DNA of 64,000 nt from CAVRTM01 sp963724015 (GCA_963724015.1 CAVRTM010000022.1:248001-312000), one strand, 5' to 3'. Counted from the first letter of the stretch, positions 54,364 to 63,469 are shown. Numbers and translations: made by a program. The notes: generated from the letters alone by a model not told the origin.

Positions 54364-55269
54364 TCAGACGGCCCCGGACGGTCGGTGCACCACCACCGGG
54401 CACGACGCGGAGTGGAGCAGGTCGTGGCTGGTCGAGCCGAGCAGCAGGCCCCGGAACCCGCCGCGGCCGCGGGAGCCCACCACGACCGCCCCGGCCGCGC
54501 GGGAGGCCTCGGCCAGCACGCCTGCGGCCGGTCCCTCGCGGACGCTCGCGTCGACCCTCAGCCGGGGGTGCTTGCTGCGCAGCCGCTCGACCAGGCCGTG
54601 GACCACGTCCTCGGTGGCCTGCTGCCGTGCCGCCTCGCGTGTGCCGGGAGCGGCCTCACGCTGTGCCCCAGGGCGGCTTCGCCGGTGCGCGCCAGGTGGA
54701 CAGGACGACCAGCGGCGCGTCGTACTCACCGGCCAGGTCGGCGGCGAACTCCGCAGCGGCAGCGGCGGACGCGGGAGTCGTCCACCCCGGCGACCACCGG
54801 CATCTCCGGCCCCGGCCAGCACGACGTTCCCCTCCCGTACGACGACCACCGGGCAGTGCGCGTGGGTGGACACCGTGCGCGCCACGGACCCCAGCAGGAA
54901 CCCGGGCAGCGCGCCCAGGCCGCGGTCGCCGAGGACCAGCAGCTGGGCCCCGGCGGAGGCCTCGACCAGCGCCGAGGACGGGCCGTCGAAGACCGGCTCC
55001 GCGCTGACCTCGAGCCCGGGGGCACGGGCCCGCGCCCGGTCCGCTCCCTCGTCGGCGGTCTTGGTCGCCTCGGACACCACGGCGGCCGCCGGTGGTGCCG
55101 GCGCCCTTCCCACCGCCTCGGCAGGGTAGCCGGGGTAGTCGTGGGCGAAGAGGACCGTGAGGGCCGCGCCGTGGTGATGGGCGTGGGCGGCGGCCCAGTC
55201 GACCGCGGCGACGCTTCGCGCGGAGCCGTCGTAGCCGACGACGACCGGCCGGGCCGGTGCAGCGTCCAT
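54364..55269 (-). CDS. Tandem universal stress protein (UspA), three frameshifts
   Basis: A two-domain UspA protein of about 300 residues. Domain 1 begins PVVVGYDGSARSVAAVDWAA and ends with the ATP-binding pattern LGDRGLGALPGFLLGSVA. Inserted bases occur near 54830 (then MPVVAGVDDS), 54785 (then AEFAADLAGEYDAPLVVLST) and 54670 (then AQREAAPGTREAARQQ). Domain 2 ends VVGSRGRGGFRGLLLGSTSH. Both domains have the G-x2-G-x9-G nucleotide motif. The ATG at 55269 has a GGAGG site. Such proteins are induced by hypoxia and starvation in actinobacteria. Confidence 0.85.
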   Translation of the reverse strand: MDAAPARPVVVGYDGSARSVAAVDWAAAHAHHHGAALTVLFAHDYPGYPAEAVGRAPAPPAAAVVSEATKTADEGADRARARAPGLEVSAEPVFDGPSSALVEASAGAQLLVLGDRGLGALPGFLLGSVARTVSTHAHCPVVVVREGNVVLAGAGDAGGRRGGRLPRPPLPLRSSPPTWPVSTTRRWSSCPPGAHRRSRPGAQREAAPGTREAARQQATEDVVHGLVERLRSKHPRLRVDASVREGPAAGVLAEASRAAGAVVVGSRGRGGFRGLLLGSTSHDLLHSASCPVVVHRPSGAV

Positions 55270-55459
55270 GGGTCCTCCGGTGCCGTTGCCGCCCTGCCCG
55301 TCCGACTGTGGGACGCCGCCGCGGCCACGTTCCAGAGGACAAGGTCCCACCCCGCCGCGCGCCCCTCGCCGGATCGGGATGATCGGGCCACACTGACCCT
55401 GAGGAGGCGGCACCGCCGAGTGCGGGACCGGCCCCCGGCCCCTTTCCGAGGAGGACCCG

Positions 55460-56917
55460 ATGAGCAGCGATACAGGCAGCAAGCAGGGCCGTGGCCTCGA
55501 GGTCCGCTCGATCGACTACGTCCCCCTGGACGAGCGCCACGGCAAGGTCTCGCACATCGGCCCGCTGTGGTTCATGAGCAACGCCCAGATCGCCACGCTG
55601 GCCGTCGGCCTGATCAGCATCACCACAGGCGGCAACCTCATCTGGTCCTGGATCGCCATCGCCATCGGGGTGTTCGTCGGGACCCTGTTCATGGCGGCGC
55701 ACTCCTCGCAGGGGCCGCAGCTCGGACTGCCGCAGATGATCCAGTCGCGGCCGCAGTTCGGCTACATCGGCGCCCTCCTGGTCTGGCTGTTCGCCTACAT
55801 CCAGTACGCCGGCTTCAACGTCTTCAACACGATCCTGGCCGGCGACGCCGTCGCGGCCGCGGGGCACACCGGGTCCACCACCTTCTGGTACGTCGTGGTG
55901 ACGGTCGTGGCCGTGCTCATCGCCCTCGTCGGCTACGACCTGATCCACGCCTTCGAGCGCTACCTCACCTGGCTGACCATCGCGATGCTCGCGCTGCTGA
56001 CGGTGGCGACCTTCACCCACCTGTCCCTGCCTGCCGGCTCCTACGACCTGGGCCACTTCCGCGTGGTGCCGTTCCTGGCCCAGCTCGGGGTCGCGGCCGG
56101 ATACCAGATCTCCTGGGCCATCTACGTGTCCGACTACTCGCGCTACCTCCCGGCCGACGTGCCGGCCCGCAGCACCTTCCTGTGGACGTTCTGGGGCAGC
56201 GCGCTCGGCGGCATCTGGGTGATGCTGCTCGGCTCGTGCATCGCCGCCGCGGCAGGCAAGGACTTCGAGACGATCACCTCCATCAAGGCGACCGCCGACA
56301 AGCTGTTTCCCGGGTTCGGCGCGATCGCGCTCGGCATCGCCGCCATCGGGCTGGTCTCCGTCACCGCCCTGAACATGTACGGCGGGTCGCTGACCCTGAT
56401 CTCCTCGGTCGACAGCCTGCGCCGGGTCCGTCCGACCCTCACCCTGCGGATCATCACCATCGGTGTCACCGCGCTGATCTCACTCGTCGGGGCCAACCTG
56501 GCTTCGGAGAACTTCCTCGCCAACTTCAGCAACTTCCTGCTGCTGGTGCTGTACTTCTTCATCCCGTGGACGGCGGTGAACCTGACCGACTACTTCATCG
56601 TCCGCAAGGGCCACTACGCCATCGCCGAGATCTTCGAGCCCAAGGGCATCTACGGCCGCTGGGGCTGGGCCGGGATCATCTCCTACCTCGTCGGCTTCCT
56701 CGTCATGGTCCCCTTCTTCTCCGCCGGCACCCTGTTCGTGGGCCCCATCGCCAAGGCCATGCAGGGAGCCGACATCTCCATGTTCATCGGCCTGCCCGTG
56801 GCCGGCGGGCTGTACTGGCTGATGACTCGCCACATCGACGTCGCGGCCGAGCAGCGGCTCGCCGAGCAGCAGACCGCCGAGCTCGAGGAGGCCGCCCATG
56901 AGCACCAGCTGCCGTGA
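55460..56917 (+). CDS. NCS1 family permease (purine/cytosine/allantoin/hydantoin type)
   Basis: An intact 485-residue, 12-helix symporter. The N-terminal block HIGPLWFMSNAQIATLAVGL and the central SQGPQLGLPQMIQSRPQFG are characteristic of the cytosine permease branch of nucleobase:cation symporters, and ISWAIYVSDYSRYLP and YFFIPWTAVNLTDYFIVRKG follow. The ATG at 55460 is preceded by GAGGAGG. The substrate may be a pyrimidine, hydantoin or amide. The next gene starts 24 bases later and encodes an amidase-type enzyme, so uptake and hydrolysis of the same compound are likely. Confidence 0.93.
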   Translation: MSSDTGSKQGRGLEVRSIDYVPLDERHGKVSHIGPLWFMSNAQIATLAVGLISITTGGNLIWSWIAIAIGVFVGTLFMAAHSSQGPQLGLPQMIQSRPQFGYIGALLVWLFAYIQYAGFNVFNTILAGDAVAAAGHTGSTTFWYVVVTVVAVLIALVGYDLIHAFERYLTWLTIAMLALLTVATFTHLSLPAGSYDLGHFRVVPFLAQLGVAAGYQISWAIYVSDYSRYLPADVPARSTFLWTFWGSALGGIWVMLLGSCIAAAAGKDFETITSIKATADKLFPGFGAIALGIAAIGLVSVTALNMYGGSLTLISSVDSLRRVRPTLTLRIITIGVTALISLVGANLASENFLANFSNFLLLVLYFFIPWTAVNLTDYFIVRKGHYAIAEIFEPKGIYGRWGWAGIISYLVGFLVMVPFFSAGTLFVGPIAKAMQGADISMFIGLPVAGGLYWLMTRHIDVAAEQRLAEQQTAELEEAAHEHQLP

Positions 56918-56941
56918 GGTCCCGGCGGGGAGGTGGTCCCG

Positions 56942-57775
56942 GTGACGCTGGTCGCAGCGTGCCAGATCGCCCCGGTCGTCGGAGACGTCGTCGAGAACCG
57001 CGCCCGGGTCCGGGAGGCCGTGGAGGAGGCCGGCGAGCAGGCCGCCGACCTGGTGGTGCTGCCCGAGCTGGCCCAGAGCGGCTACGTCTTCAGCGACGTG
57101 CAGGAGGCACGGTCCATGGCCGAGCACGTCGACGGCCCGACCGTGCGGGAGTGGGCGGACCTGTCGCGGCGGCTGCAGATGGTGCTCGTCGCCGGCTTCT
57201 GCGAGCGCGGGCCGGATCAGCATCTCTTCAACAGCTGCGTGCTGATCGACCACGGTGACATCAGGGCGACCTACCGCAAGGCCCACCTGTGGGACCTCGA
57301 GAGCCAGTACTTCACCCGCGGGCAGGAGGGTCCGCCGGTGGTCGACACCTCGGTGGGCCGGGTCGCGATGATGGTCTGCTACGACGTGGAGTTCCCCGAG
57401 TGGACCCGGATGGCGGGGCTCGGCGGCGCGGACGTCCTTGCGGTGCCGACGAACTGGCCGCTGGAGGCGCGGCCCCCCGGGGAGCGGCCGATGGAGGTGG
57501 TGCGGCTGCAGGCGGCGGCCTCGGCCAACCGGATGTTCGTCGTCGCGGCCGACCGCTGCGGGGTGGAACGCGGCGTCCCCTGGGTCGGCGGCAGCGTGGT
57601 CCTCGGCCCGGAGGGCTACCCGCTCGCCGGCCCGGTGGCCGCCGACCGTGAGGCGCTGCTCGTGGCGCGCGTCGACCTGCACGAGGCACGGACCAAGACC
57701 ATCAGCGCGCACAACCACGTGCTCACCGACCGACGTCCGGACCTCTACGCCCGGCTCGTGGCCCTGGACGACTGA
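56942..57775 (+). CDS. Carbon-nitrogen hydrolase (nitrilase superfamily)
   Basis: A 277-residue amidase/carbamoylase-type enzyme. The catalytic triad is visible: Glu in VVLPELAQSGYVF, Lys in ATYRKAHLWD and Cys in MMVCYDVEFPEWTR. Relatives hydrolyse amides, ureido acids or nitriles; the sequence is closer to amidases and N-carbamoyl hydrolases than to true nitrilases. GTG 56942 (MTLVAACQIAPVVGD) lies seven bases after GGGGAGG; the in-frame GTG three codons earlier is too close to that site. It is coupled to the NCS1 permease and probably acts on its cargo. Confidence 0.92.
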   Translation: MTLVAACQIAPVVGDVVENRARVREAVEEAGEQAADLVVLPELAQSGYVFSDVQEARSMAEHVDGPTVREWADLSRRLQMVLVAGFCERGPDQHLFNSCVLIDHGDIRATYRKAHLWDLESQYFTRGQEGPPVVDTSVGRVAMMVCYDVEFPEWTRMAGLGGADVLAVPTNWPLEARPPGERPMEVVRLQAAASANRMFVVAADRCGVERGVPWVGGSVVLGPEGYPLAGPVAADREALLVARVDLHEARTKTISAHNHVLTDRRPDLYARLVALDD

Positions 57776-57812
57776 CCGTCCTCGACGCGGCCACCACCTC
57801 TGCCATCGCTGG

Positions 57813-58859
57813 TCATTCGCTGGTTTCCGGTGCCGAGCCGCCTCGTCCCTCCCCCTCGGCCGCGAGCCGACGTTGCGCGGTGGCGTTCTGGCCGTCGTGG
57901 TCGAAGCTCACGTCGACATTCTCGAACCCCTTGGCCCGCTGTGCCCCCGCCGCGTCGGCGTAGGCCTTGCGGTCGCCGTGGGTCAGGTCCACGTCGTCGG
58001 TGAACGGCGTCAGCAGCGCCCGCGGCCACAGGCGCTTGGCCCGGACCACGTTGATCTGCACGGACAGGACCAGGCAGGACGCGGCGACGTACAGCCAGGC
58101 GAACAGCCCGAGGACGAGGCCGAAGACACCGTTGACGGCGCTGGCGTTCTTCAGCACGTGCCCGACGTAGACGGCGCCGAAGGACTGCAGCAGCTGCCAG
58201 GCGACCGCCGCGGTCAGTGCGCCGGGAGCCGCGTCGTGCCATGACAGCTTTCGCGCCGTGGCGATGTGGAAGACGAGCAGGAAGACCATGGCGTTGACGG
58301 CCACCGCGGCGAGCGTCAGCAGCACCTTCACCCCGGCGTCCAGGGTCGCCCCGAAGGCCCCCGCGCTCGACCCCAGCGCGGAGAGGACGGTGGTGCCCGC
58401 AATCGCCACACCCGCCGTCGCCAGCAGCAGGAGGCTGCGCAGGCGGGCCATGACCGGGTTCGGGCGGCTGTTACGCGGGATGCCCCACGCGACGTTCATG
58501 ACGTTCTGCACCGCCTGGGCGACGCCCAGCCCTCCGTAGACCAGGCCCAGGACCCCCACCGCGACGCCGACGCCGCTGCCACGCAGCCCGGTGGTGCCGA
58601 GCTGGGCTCCGATGACGGGGAACTGGCTCAGCGTCGAGTGGAGGATCTGCTGCTGGAGGTGCGGGTCGCCCTGCAGGGCGAACCCGAGCAGGGAGGACAG
58701 CAGCAGCAGCAGCGGGAACAGGGACAGGAAGCCGTAGTACGTCACCAGGGCGGCCAGGTAGCTGCCCTGGTCGTCGACGTACTTGTAGACGACGGCGATC
58801 GGGAACCCGGCCCAGGTGTAGCGGCGCTGCAGGTGGTCCAGCCGCTGCACGACACCCAT
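57813..58859 (-). CDS. YihY/virulence factor BrkB family membrane protein
   Basis: An intact 348-residue protein with six helices. The family block AALVTYYGFLSLFPLLLLLS begins near residue 35, and GSGVGVAVGVLGLVYGGLGV, ALTAAVAWQLLQSFGAVYVG and GVFGLVLGLFAWLYVAASCL follow. The 70-residue C-terminal tail is polar (QRAKGFENVDVSFDHDGQNA) and cytosolic. Function unproven. It is a distant paralogue of the protein at 36094-37041. Confidence 0.93.
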   Translation of the reverse strand: MGVVQRLDHLQRRYTWAGFPIAVVYKYVDDQGSYLAALVTYYGFLSLFPLLLLLSSLLGFALQGDPHLQQQILHSTLSQFPVIGAQLGTTGLRGSGVGVAVGVLGLVYGGLGVAQAVQNVMNVAWGIPRNSRPNPVMARLRSLLLLATAGVAIAGTTVLSALGSSAGAFGATLDAGVKVLLTLAAVAVNAMVFLLVFHIATARKLSWHDAAPGALTAAVAWQLLQSFGAVYVGHVLKNASAVNGVFGLVLGLFAWLYVAASCLVLSVQINVVRAKRLWPRALLTPFTDDVDLTHGDRKAYADAAGAQRAKGFENVDVSFDHDGQNATAQRRLAAEGEGRGGSAPETSE

Positions 58860-59189
58860 GCCACCAGCTCCCTTGCCGACCGTGGGACGGCTGATCGTGG
58901 ACCGTCATGTCCGCGGTCCGGTCCGGCCCGCGTGGTCGTCCCCCGCAGGGATACCCCCGCGGCGGCTGCGCCATGCGCTGGCTGCGTGAGCCACCTCATC
59001 CCCCTTCGGAGCGCCCCCACCACGGTGTGGCAGCCGCCACGCCACCGGTTTCACACTGATGGGATGGGCGACGGCGTCGAGCCCGCACCACGCTGGCCCC
59101 GTGGAACGGCCAGGGACCGCTCGGCCACGGACCAGGTCGCCGCGAGCGCCGGCATCTGGTCCCACCCGTGGTGACGCGGGGACGGGGCG
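58860..59189. other. Gene-poor gap
   Basis: No gene with recognisable similarity is supported. A 36-codon plus-strand frame (59063-59173, MGDGVEPAPRWPRGTARD) is possible but has no ribosome site. No strong hairpin or promoter was recognised, other than the upstream region of the YihY gene. Confidence 0.3.
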
Positions 59190-59642
59190 TCAGAGGCGCG
59201 AGGTGGTCCCCTCGTCCTCCCGGCCGTCGAAGTACTGGTCGAGGACCGCCGTGAACGCCTGCCGGACCGAGGGGTCGTCCGCTGCGTGGGCGAAGAGCGT
59301 CATCGACGACCGGAGCTTGGCCGCGTCGACCGGGCCGAACACCTCGACGGCGTCGGTGGTCGGCAGCGCGGTCAGTGTGCGGGCGCACTCCACCAGCCGC
59401 GGCCCGAGCACCGGGTCCGCCAGGTAGGCCCGCGCCTCGGCGGCCCCGGACAGCGCGTAGTGCCGGGCCGTCTCGCTGCGCCCGAGCCCGGCGACCTGCG
59501 GGAACACGAACCACATCCAGTGGCTGCGCTTGCGGCCCGCGCGCAGCTCGGCGAGCGCCGCGGCGTACGTCCCAGCGCCGTCCTGGGCCCGGAGGAAGCG
59601 GCTCATGTCGAAGGAGGTGTCCACTCCCCCATGGTGAGCCAC
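59190..59642 (-). CDS. DUF1810 family protein
   Basis: A 150-residue soluble protein. The diagnostic block is RKRSHWMWFVFPQVAGLGRS, followed by ARHYALSGAAEARAYLADPV and the C-terminal MTLFAHAADDPSVRQAF. The family (calpastatin-like name in some databases) has unknown function. The frame opens at GTG 59642; a GTG six codons later (59624) is an alternative, since relatives often start near FDMSRFLRAQDG. Confidence 0.88.
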   Translation of the reverse strand: MAHHGGVDTSFDMSRFLRAQDGAGTYAAALAELRAGRKRSHWMWFVFPQVAGLGRSETARHYALSGAAEARAYLADPVLGPRLVECARTLTALPTTDAVEVFGPVDAAKLRSSMTLFAHAADDPSVRQAFTAVLDQYFDGREDEGTTSRL

Positions 59643-59666
59643 CGGTGACCGACCGGACGGGCCGGG

Positions 59667-60872
59667 TCAGGGCACCGGCTGCACGCGACGGGTCTCGGGC
59701 ATGACGAGGGTGGTCGCGAACGCGAGCCCGGAGACGGCGGCCGTCGCGAGGAAGGCCACCTCGAACGACGCCGTGTCGGCGAGGAGGCCGGCGACGAGCG
59801 GGCCGAGGAACGCGCCCGCGTCGGAGGCCATCTGGAAGGCGGCGACCGGCGTGCCGCCCCGTCCGCCGATGACGTCGCCGACGGTGGCCGCCGAGGACAC
59901 GCCGAGGAAGGCCGAGCCGGTGCCGTACAGCGCCATCCCGACCAGGAAGAGCGGCGCACCGCCCGCGAGCGCCATCGCGACCCCGGCCGCCAGCACGACG
60001 GCCGCGCCGGCTCGCAGGAACGGCCGCCGTCCGCGGGTGTCGACCAGCCGTCCCGCCGGGATCAGCACGAGCGCCTGGACCACCGCGGACAGCACCAGGC
60101 CGACACCGGTCCAGGACGGACTGAGCCGCAGGCCCTCGACGACGAACAGCGGGATGAGCGAGGAGCGCACCCCGAAGATGGCCCAGCCGACCGCGAAGTT
60201 GTTGGCGACCGCGGCCCGGTATGCCGAGCTGCGCACCGCGGTCCCGAGTGACGTCGGCGCGACGTCAGCGGTGCCCGCCACCACCTCGTGCTCGCGCAGT
60301 GCCGTGTGCGCGAGGAACACGGTGGCCACGGTCCCGGCGACGAGCAGGGTCGCGGCGTAGACGAAGAAGGGCGCGCGCAGCGACCATGCGGTCAGCGGGC
60401 CGCCGAACGCGGGTCCGGCGATACCACCCAGCAGGAACCCGGTCTGGTAGGTGCCCGCAGCCCGCCCGCGCTGGTCCGGGGCGACGACGCGCAGCAGCAG
60501 GGCGAACGAGGACACGGTGAACATGGCCGAGCCGAAGCCGCCGATGCCGCGCAGGATGATCAGCTGGGCGTAGTTGCCGGCCAGGCCCGCCAGCAGGCTC
60601 GACACCCCGACGATGCCGATCCCGGTGGCCAGCACCCAGCGCTCACCGAGCCGGTTGACCATCCGGCCGGCCAGCGGCGCCGAGACGAAGCGGACCAGCG
60701 CGAACACCGAGATGACCGCTCCCGCAGCGAAGTTGCTGACGCCGAACTCGCGGGCGAACAACGGGATCGAGGGTGCGACCACCCCGAAGCCGAGGGCGAC
60801 CGAGAAGGCCACCGCCGTCAGGACCACTACCTCCGGCGGCAGCGAGCCGAACGGGTTGCGCAGCGCGCGCAC
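59667..60872 (-). CDS. MFS transporter (drug/metabolite exporter type)
   Basis: An intact 401-residue, 12-helix carrier. The motif A region is APLAGRMVNRLGERWVLATG after helix 2, and the motif C-like stretch is QTGFLLGGIAGPAFGGPLT in helix 5. The arrangement resembles the TetA/DHA1 exporters. Substrate unknown. Start ATG 60872 (MRALRNPFGSLPPEVVVLTA). The DUF1810 gene lies 24 bases downstream on the same strand. Confidence 0.92.
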   Translation of the reverse strand: MRALRNPFGSLPPEVVVLTAVAFSVALGFGVVAPSIPLFAREFGVSNFAAGAVISVFALVRFVSAPLAGRMVNRLGERWVLATGIGIVGVSSLLAGLAGNYAQLIILRGIGGFGSAMFTVSSFALLLRVVAPDQRGRAAGTYQTGFLLGGIAGPAFGGPLTAWSLRAPFFVYAATLLVAGTVATVFLAHTALREHEVVAGTADVAPTSLGTAVRSSAYRAAVANNFAVGWAIFGVRSSLIPLFVVEGLRLSPSWTGVGLVLSAVVQALVLIPAGRLVDTRGRRPFLRAGAAVVLAAGVAMALAGGAPLFLVGMALYGTGSAFLGVSSAATVGDVIGGRGGTPVAAFQMASDAGAFLGPLVAGLLADTASFEVAFLATAAVSGLAFATTLVMPETRRVQPVP

Positions 60873-61025
60873 ACGACCACCACTCTCGGGCGACAGGGTT
60901 CACCGCGGCAGCGTGAGCGGGCCGGCGGCACGAGCCCGGGAAGTCTAGCCGCGGCCGGCAGCCTCATCGAGAGCGCCCGTACCGCCCGGACGTCGACGGC
61001 CGCGGACGTCGGCGCGGGCGTACCG

Positions 61026-61048
61026 TTGACACGGCCGGGAACCGGCCG
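61026..61048 (+). promoter_or_regulatory. Possible -35 box and operator
   Basis: TTGACA at 61026-61031 matches the -35 consensus. It is followed at once by the inverted repeat CGGCCGG-GAA-CCGGCCG (61032-61048). No matching -10 is obvious at the usual spacing. It could control the 66-residue gene at 61142 or the divergent MFS gene. Confidence 0.3.
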
Positions 61049-61141
61049 CGGGAACGGGACCCCCGGCGAGAGCAGACGCCCCACGGCGTGCGCTCGGACG
61101 TCCCCGGCCGTGCGGAGGACCGCTGACGAAAGGGTCGAGCC

Positions 61142-61342
61142 ATGGAGTTCCATGTGACGTACACCGGTGGCGAGACCACGCACTACGGGCCGGACGCCAA
61201 CTACAAGGTCACCGACCAGGGGCTGCTCGTGATCCGCGACGGTGAGGGGAAGCAGGTCACGCTGCCTGCCCATGCCTGGAGCAGGCTGGAGGAGAACGAG
61301 CCGCGGAGCGCATACGAGAAGGAGACCCTCCACGCCTTCTGA
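61142..61342 (+). CDS. Small hypothetical protein
   Basis: A 66-residue protein (MEFHVTYTGGETTHYGPDAN) with a beta-rich first half and the stretch YKVTDQGLLVIRDGEGKQVT, typical of a small beta-barrel. It ends WSRLEENEPRSAYEKETLHA. It has no cysteine, no signal peptide and no membrane segment. I do not recognise a named family, though similar short proteins occur in actinobacteria. A weak GGTCGAGCC precedes the ATG. Confidence 0.7.
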   Translation: MEFHVTYTGGETTHYGPDANYKVTDQGLLVIRDGEGKQVTLPAHAWSRLEENEPRSAYEKETLHAF

Positions 61343-61344
61343 GC

Positions 61345-61665
61345 GTCGGACATCATGAGGGGATCCAGGCCGGCCCGGGCTGGTCGGGCATGGTGGGCCT
61401 CGCGCACACCCTCGCGTACGACGTCACGGTGTCCAACGGCGGCGTCGCCCCCGTGGAACGGCTGGCCCGGATCAGCGCGCGGACGCTGGCCCTGGCGGGC
61501 GGCTCGAGCCCCGACTGGGCGGCCGGGGCCGCGCCGACGATCGCCGCCGCCGTTCCCGGCGCCGATCACCTGATCCTGACCGGCCAGCACCACGCCGCAG
61601 CCGATGACGTCCTCGCACCGGTCCTGCACACGTTCTTCGCCAGCGCGGAGGTCCCCGCGACGTAG
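61345..61665 (+). pseudogene. Remnant of an alpha/beta hydrolase gene
   Basis: The frame gives GIQAGPGWSGMVGLAHTLAY, VERLARISARTLALAGGSS and PDHLI-type sequence (AVPGADHLILTGQHHAAADD), ending VLAPVLHTFFASAEV. This matches the C-terminal third of alpha/beta hydrolases, including the LALAGG strand with the usual acid position nearby and the final histidine in GQHHAA. The nucleophile half is missing, because the preceding gene ends at 61342. It is probably a decayed gene fragment; expression is unlikely. Confidence 0.6.
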
Positions 61666-61723
61666 CCGACGCACTGGCTGTCACCATCCGATGAGCCCAC
61701 GTGGTCCGACAGCCCCGTGTCCC

Positions 61724-62470
61724 TCAGGTCGCGAAGTCGGGTCGGTCCGCGCGCACGAGGTCGGCGCGGCCTTTGGGCTCCTCCCACTCCTCCTGGCGGC
61801 CCAGAGGAGTCAGGTCCAGGAACGCGTAGGAGCCACCGGTCCACTCCGTGCCGCGACCGAAGTCGGAGTAGGTGTGGAAGACCTCGTCCCCGACCCGGAG
61901 GAAGACGCTGTCGCCGGGCTGCTCCTGCGGGACGCCCGCCGTGACAGACAGCGGGGCGCCCAGCGACTCCCACTCCTGCGCCGAGCGGTAGTTGAACATC
62001 ACCGGCGCCTGCGCAGGATCCAGGGTCACGTGGAAGTCCACGTTGAAGTCACTGCCGTACGACGACCACCACGGGAACTCCCAGCCGCGCTCGGCCTTGT
62101 AGCGCTCGATCTTGTCGATCGGGGCCCGCGAGCAGAACGCCAGGGTGGTGCCGCGGGTGTGCAGGTGCTCGAGCAGGCCCCGGGACACCTCGTCGGCGCC
62201 GGCGGTACAGCTGGGACACCCCTGGTCCCAGGCCGGGTCGAACATGAAGTGGGTCAGGATCAGCTGGTCCCGTCCCTCGAACAGGTCAAGGAGCGTTGCC
62301 TGCCCGTGCGGACCGGTGAACACGTAGTCCTTCTCGATCCGGACCATCGGCAGCCGACGGCGGTCCGCACTGAGGGCGTCCCGGGCTCGGGTCATCTCCT
62401 TCTCCCGAGCCAGCAACGCCTTCCGCGCCACCAGCCACTCCGATCGGTCGACGATCTCGGGAAGTGCCAT
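61724..62470 (-). CDS. DUF899 family thioredoxin-like protein
   Basis: A 248-residue protein of the DUF899 family, which has a thioredoxin-like fold. The blocks RLPMVRIEKDYVFTGPHG, LILTHFMFDPAWDQGCPSC, FNVDFHVTLDP and DEVFHTYSDFGRGTEW are characteristic. The CPSC pair sits where thioredoxins carry their active site, but no redox function has been established for the family. The ATG at 62470 (MALPEIVDRSEWLVARKA) is well supported. The gene stands alone. Confidence 0.9.
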   Translation of the reverse strand: MALPEIVDRSEWLVARKALLAREKEMTRARDALSADRRRLPMVRIEKDYVFTGPHGQATLLDLFEGRDQLILTHFMFDPAWDQGCPSCTAGADEVSRGLLEHLHTRGTTLAFCSRAPIDKIERYKAERGWEFPWWSSYGSDFNVDFHVTLDPAQAPVMFNYRSAQEWESLGAPLSVTAGVPQEQPGDSVFLRVGDEVFHTYSDFGRGTEWTGGSYAFLDLTPLGRQEEWEEPKGRADLVRADRPDFAT

Positions 62471-62761
62471 CGTGTTCTCCTCTTCTCAGCCGGACGTGGA
62501 CACGCCGCCGGCCCGGGTCACGCAGGGCCGAGCACCGTGTGGCGGTATGCCACAGCATGGACTGTCGCCACCGACGGAACTCATCGATCCGCAGGCGCCG
62601 AGGGCATCGATGGACCGCACCTCGCCGGAGGGGCACCCGGTCGGACGACTTCTCGATGACGATGTCGACGTGAGCGTCCAGAACGGGGGCGCCGAGATCG
62701 TGGATCGCATCCTGATGCCCTGTCACGCTCGGGAGAGCAGGGACATCAGAAGGAGACGTCG

Positions 62762-63361
62762 ATGACGGCAAACACGACACTGCGCCAGCTGGCGGGTATG
62801 GCTGATCAACCGGCCACCATGGCGGAGTCAACACTGATCCTGATCGACTGCCAGAACACCTACACCCGCGGCGTGTTGGAGCTCGACGGTGTGCAGGCTG
62901 CCCTGGACCAGGCGGCAGAGCTCCTGGACCGCGCGCGCAGCGCACGGATCCCGATCTTCCACGTCGCGCACGACGGCGGAGCGGGCTCGCCGTACGACGT
63001 GCGGGCCGACATCGGTCGGATCGTGGACCGGGTGGCACCCCGTGAGGGGGAACCCGTCATCGTGAAGGCGTTTCCGAACGCCTTCACCGGCACCAACCTG
63101 GACAAGCAGCTGAGCGCCGCACCAGGACGGGACCTGATCCTGGCCGGCTTCATGACCCACATGTGCGTGAGCTCCACAGCCAGGGGCGCGTTCAGCCTCG
63201 GCTACCGACCGGCGGTCGTGGCGGGGGCCACCGCTACCCGGGCGCTACCCGGGCCCAACGACGAGCCGGTCTCGGCGGCTGCCCTCCAGGCCGCGAGCCT
63301 GGCCGCGGTCTGCGATCTGTTCGGCGTCGTCGTCCCCACCGCCAGCGCCATCCCCGGCTGA
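62762..63361 (+). CDS. Isochorismatase family cysteine hydrolase
   Basis: A 199-residue amidohydrolase-type protein. The catalytic triad is visible: Asp in LILIDCQNTY, Lys in VIVKAFPNAF and Cys in GFMTHMCVSSTARG. The cis-peptide region FMTHMCVSS is typical of nicotinamidase/N-carbamoylsarcosine-amidohydrolase relatives. The substrate is unknown. ATG 62762 has an AAGGAGACG site. The LysR-type gene follows on the same strand after 108 bases and may regulate it. Confidence 0.92.
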   Translation: MTANTTLRQLAGMADQPATMAESTLILIDCQNTYTRGVLELDGVQAALDQAAELLDRARSARIPIFHVAHDGGAGSPYDVRADIGRIVDRVAPREGEPVIVKAFPNAFTGTNLDKQLSAAPGRDLILAGFMTHMCVSSTARGAFSLGYRPAVVAGATATRALPGPNDEPVSAAALQAASLAAVCDLFGVVVPTASAIPG

Positions 63362-63469
63362 CCCTCTCCGGGCGCCACACGCCACATCCGCGGACCCCGT
63401 CGACGGAGGAGGGGTTGCACTCATCACGAGCCTGCGGTGTGATCGCGGTGGACGGCGAAGGGTCAGACG

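Noticed and set aside
53255..55129. 624-codon plus-strand open frame overlapping the metallo-hydrolase
   Set aside because: Out of frame with the HxHxDH gene; Arg/Pro/Gly-rich shadow translation.
54118..56901. 927-codon plus-strand open frame
   Set aside because: It crosses the UspA gene antisense and the NCS1 gene out of frame and has no coherent domain.
62471..62761. Plus-strand frames in the gap before the isochorismatase gene
   Set aside because: No ribosome site or recognisable sequence; treated as a promoter region.
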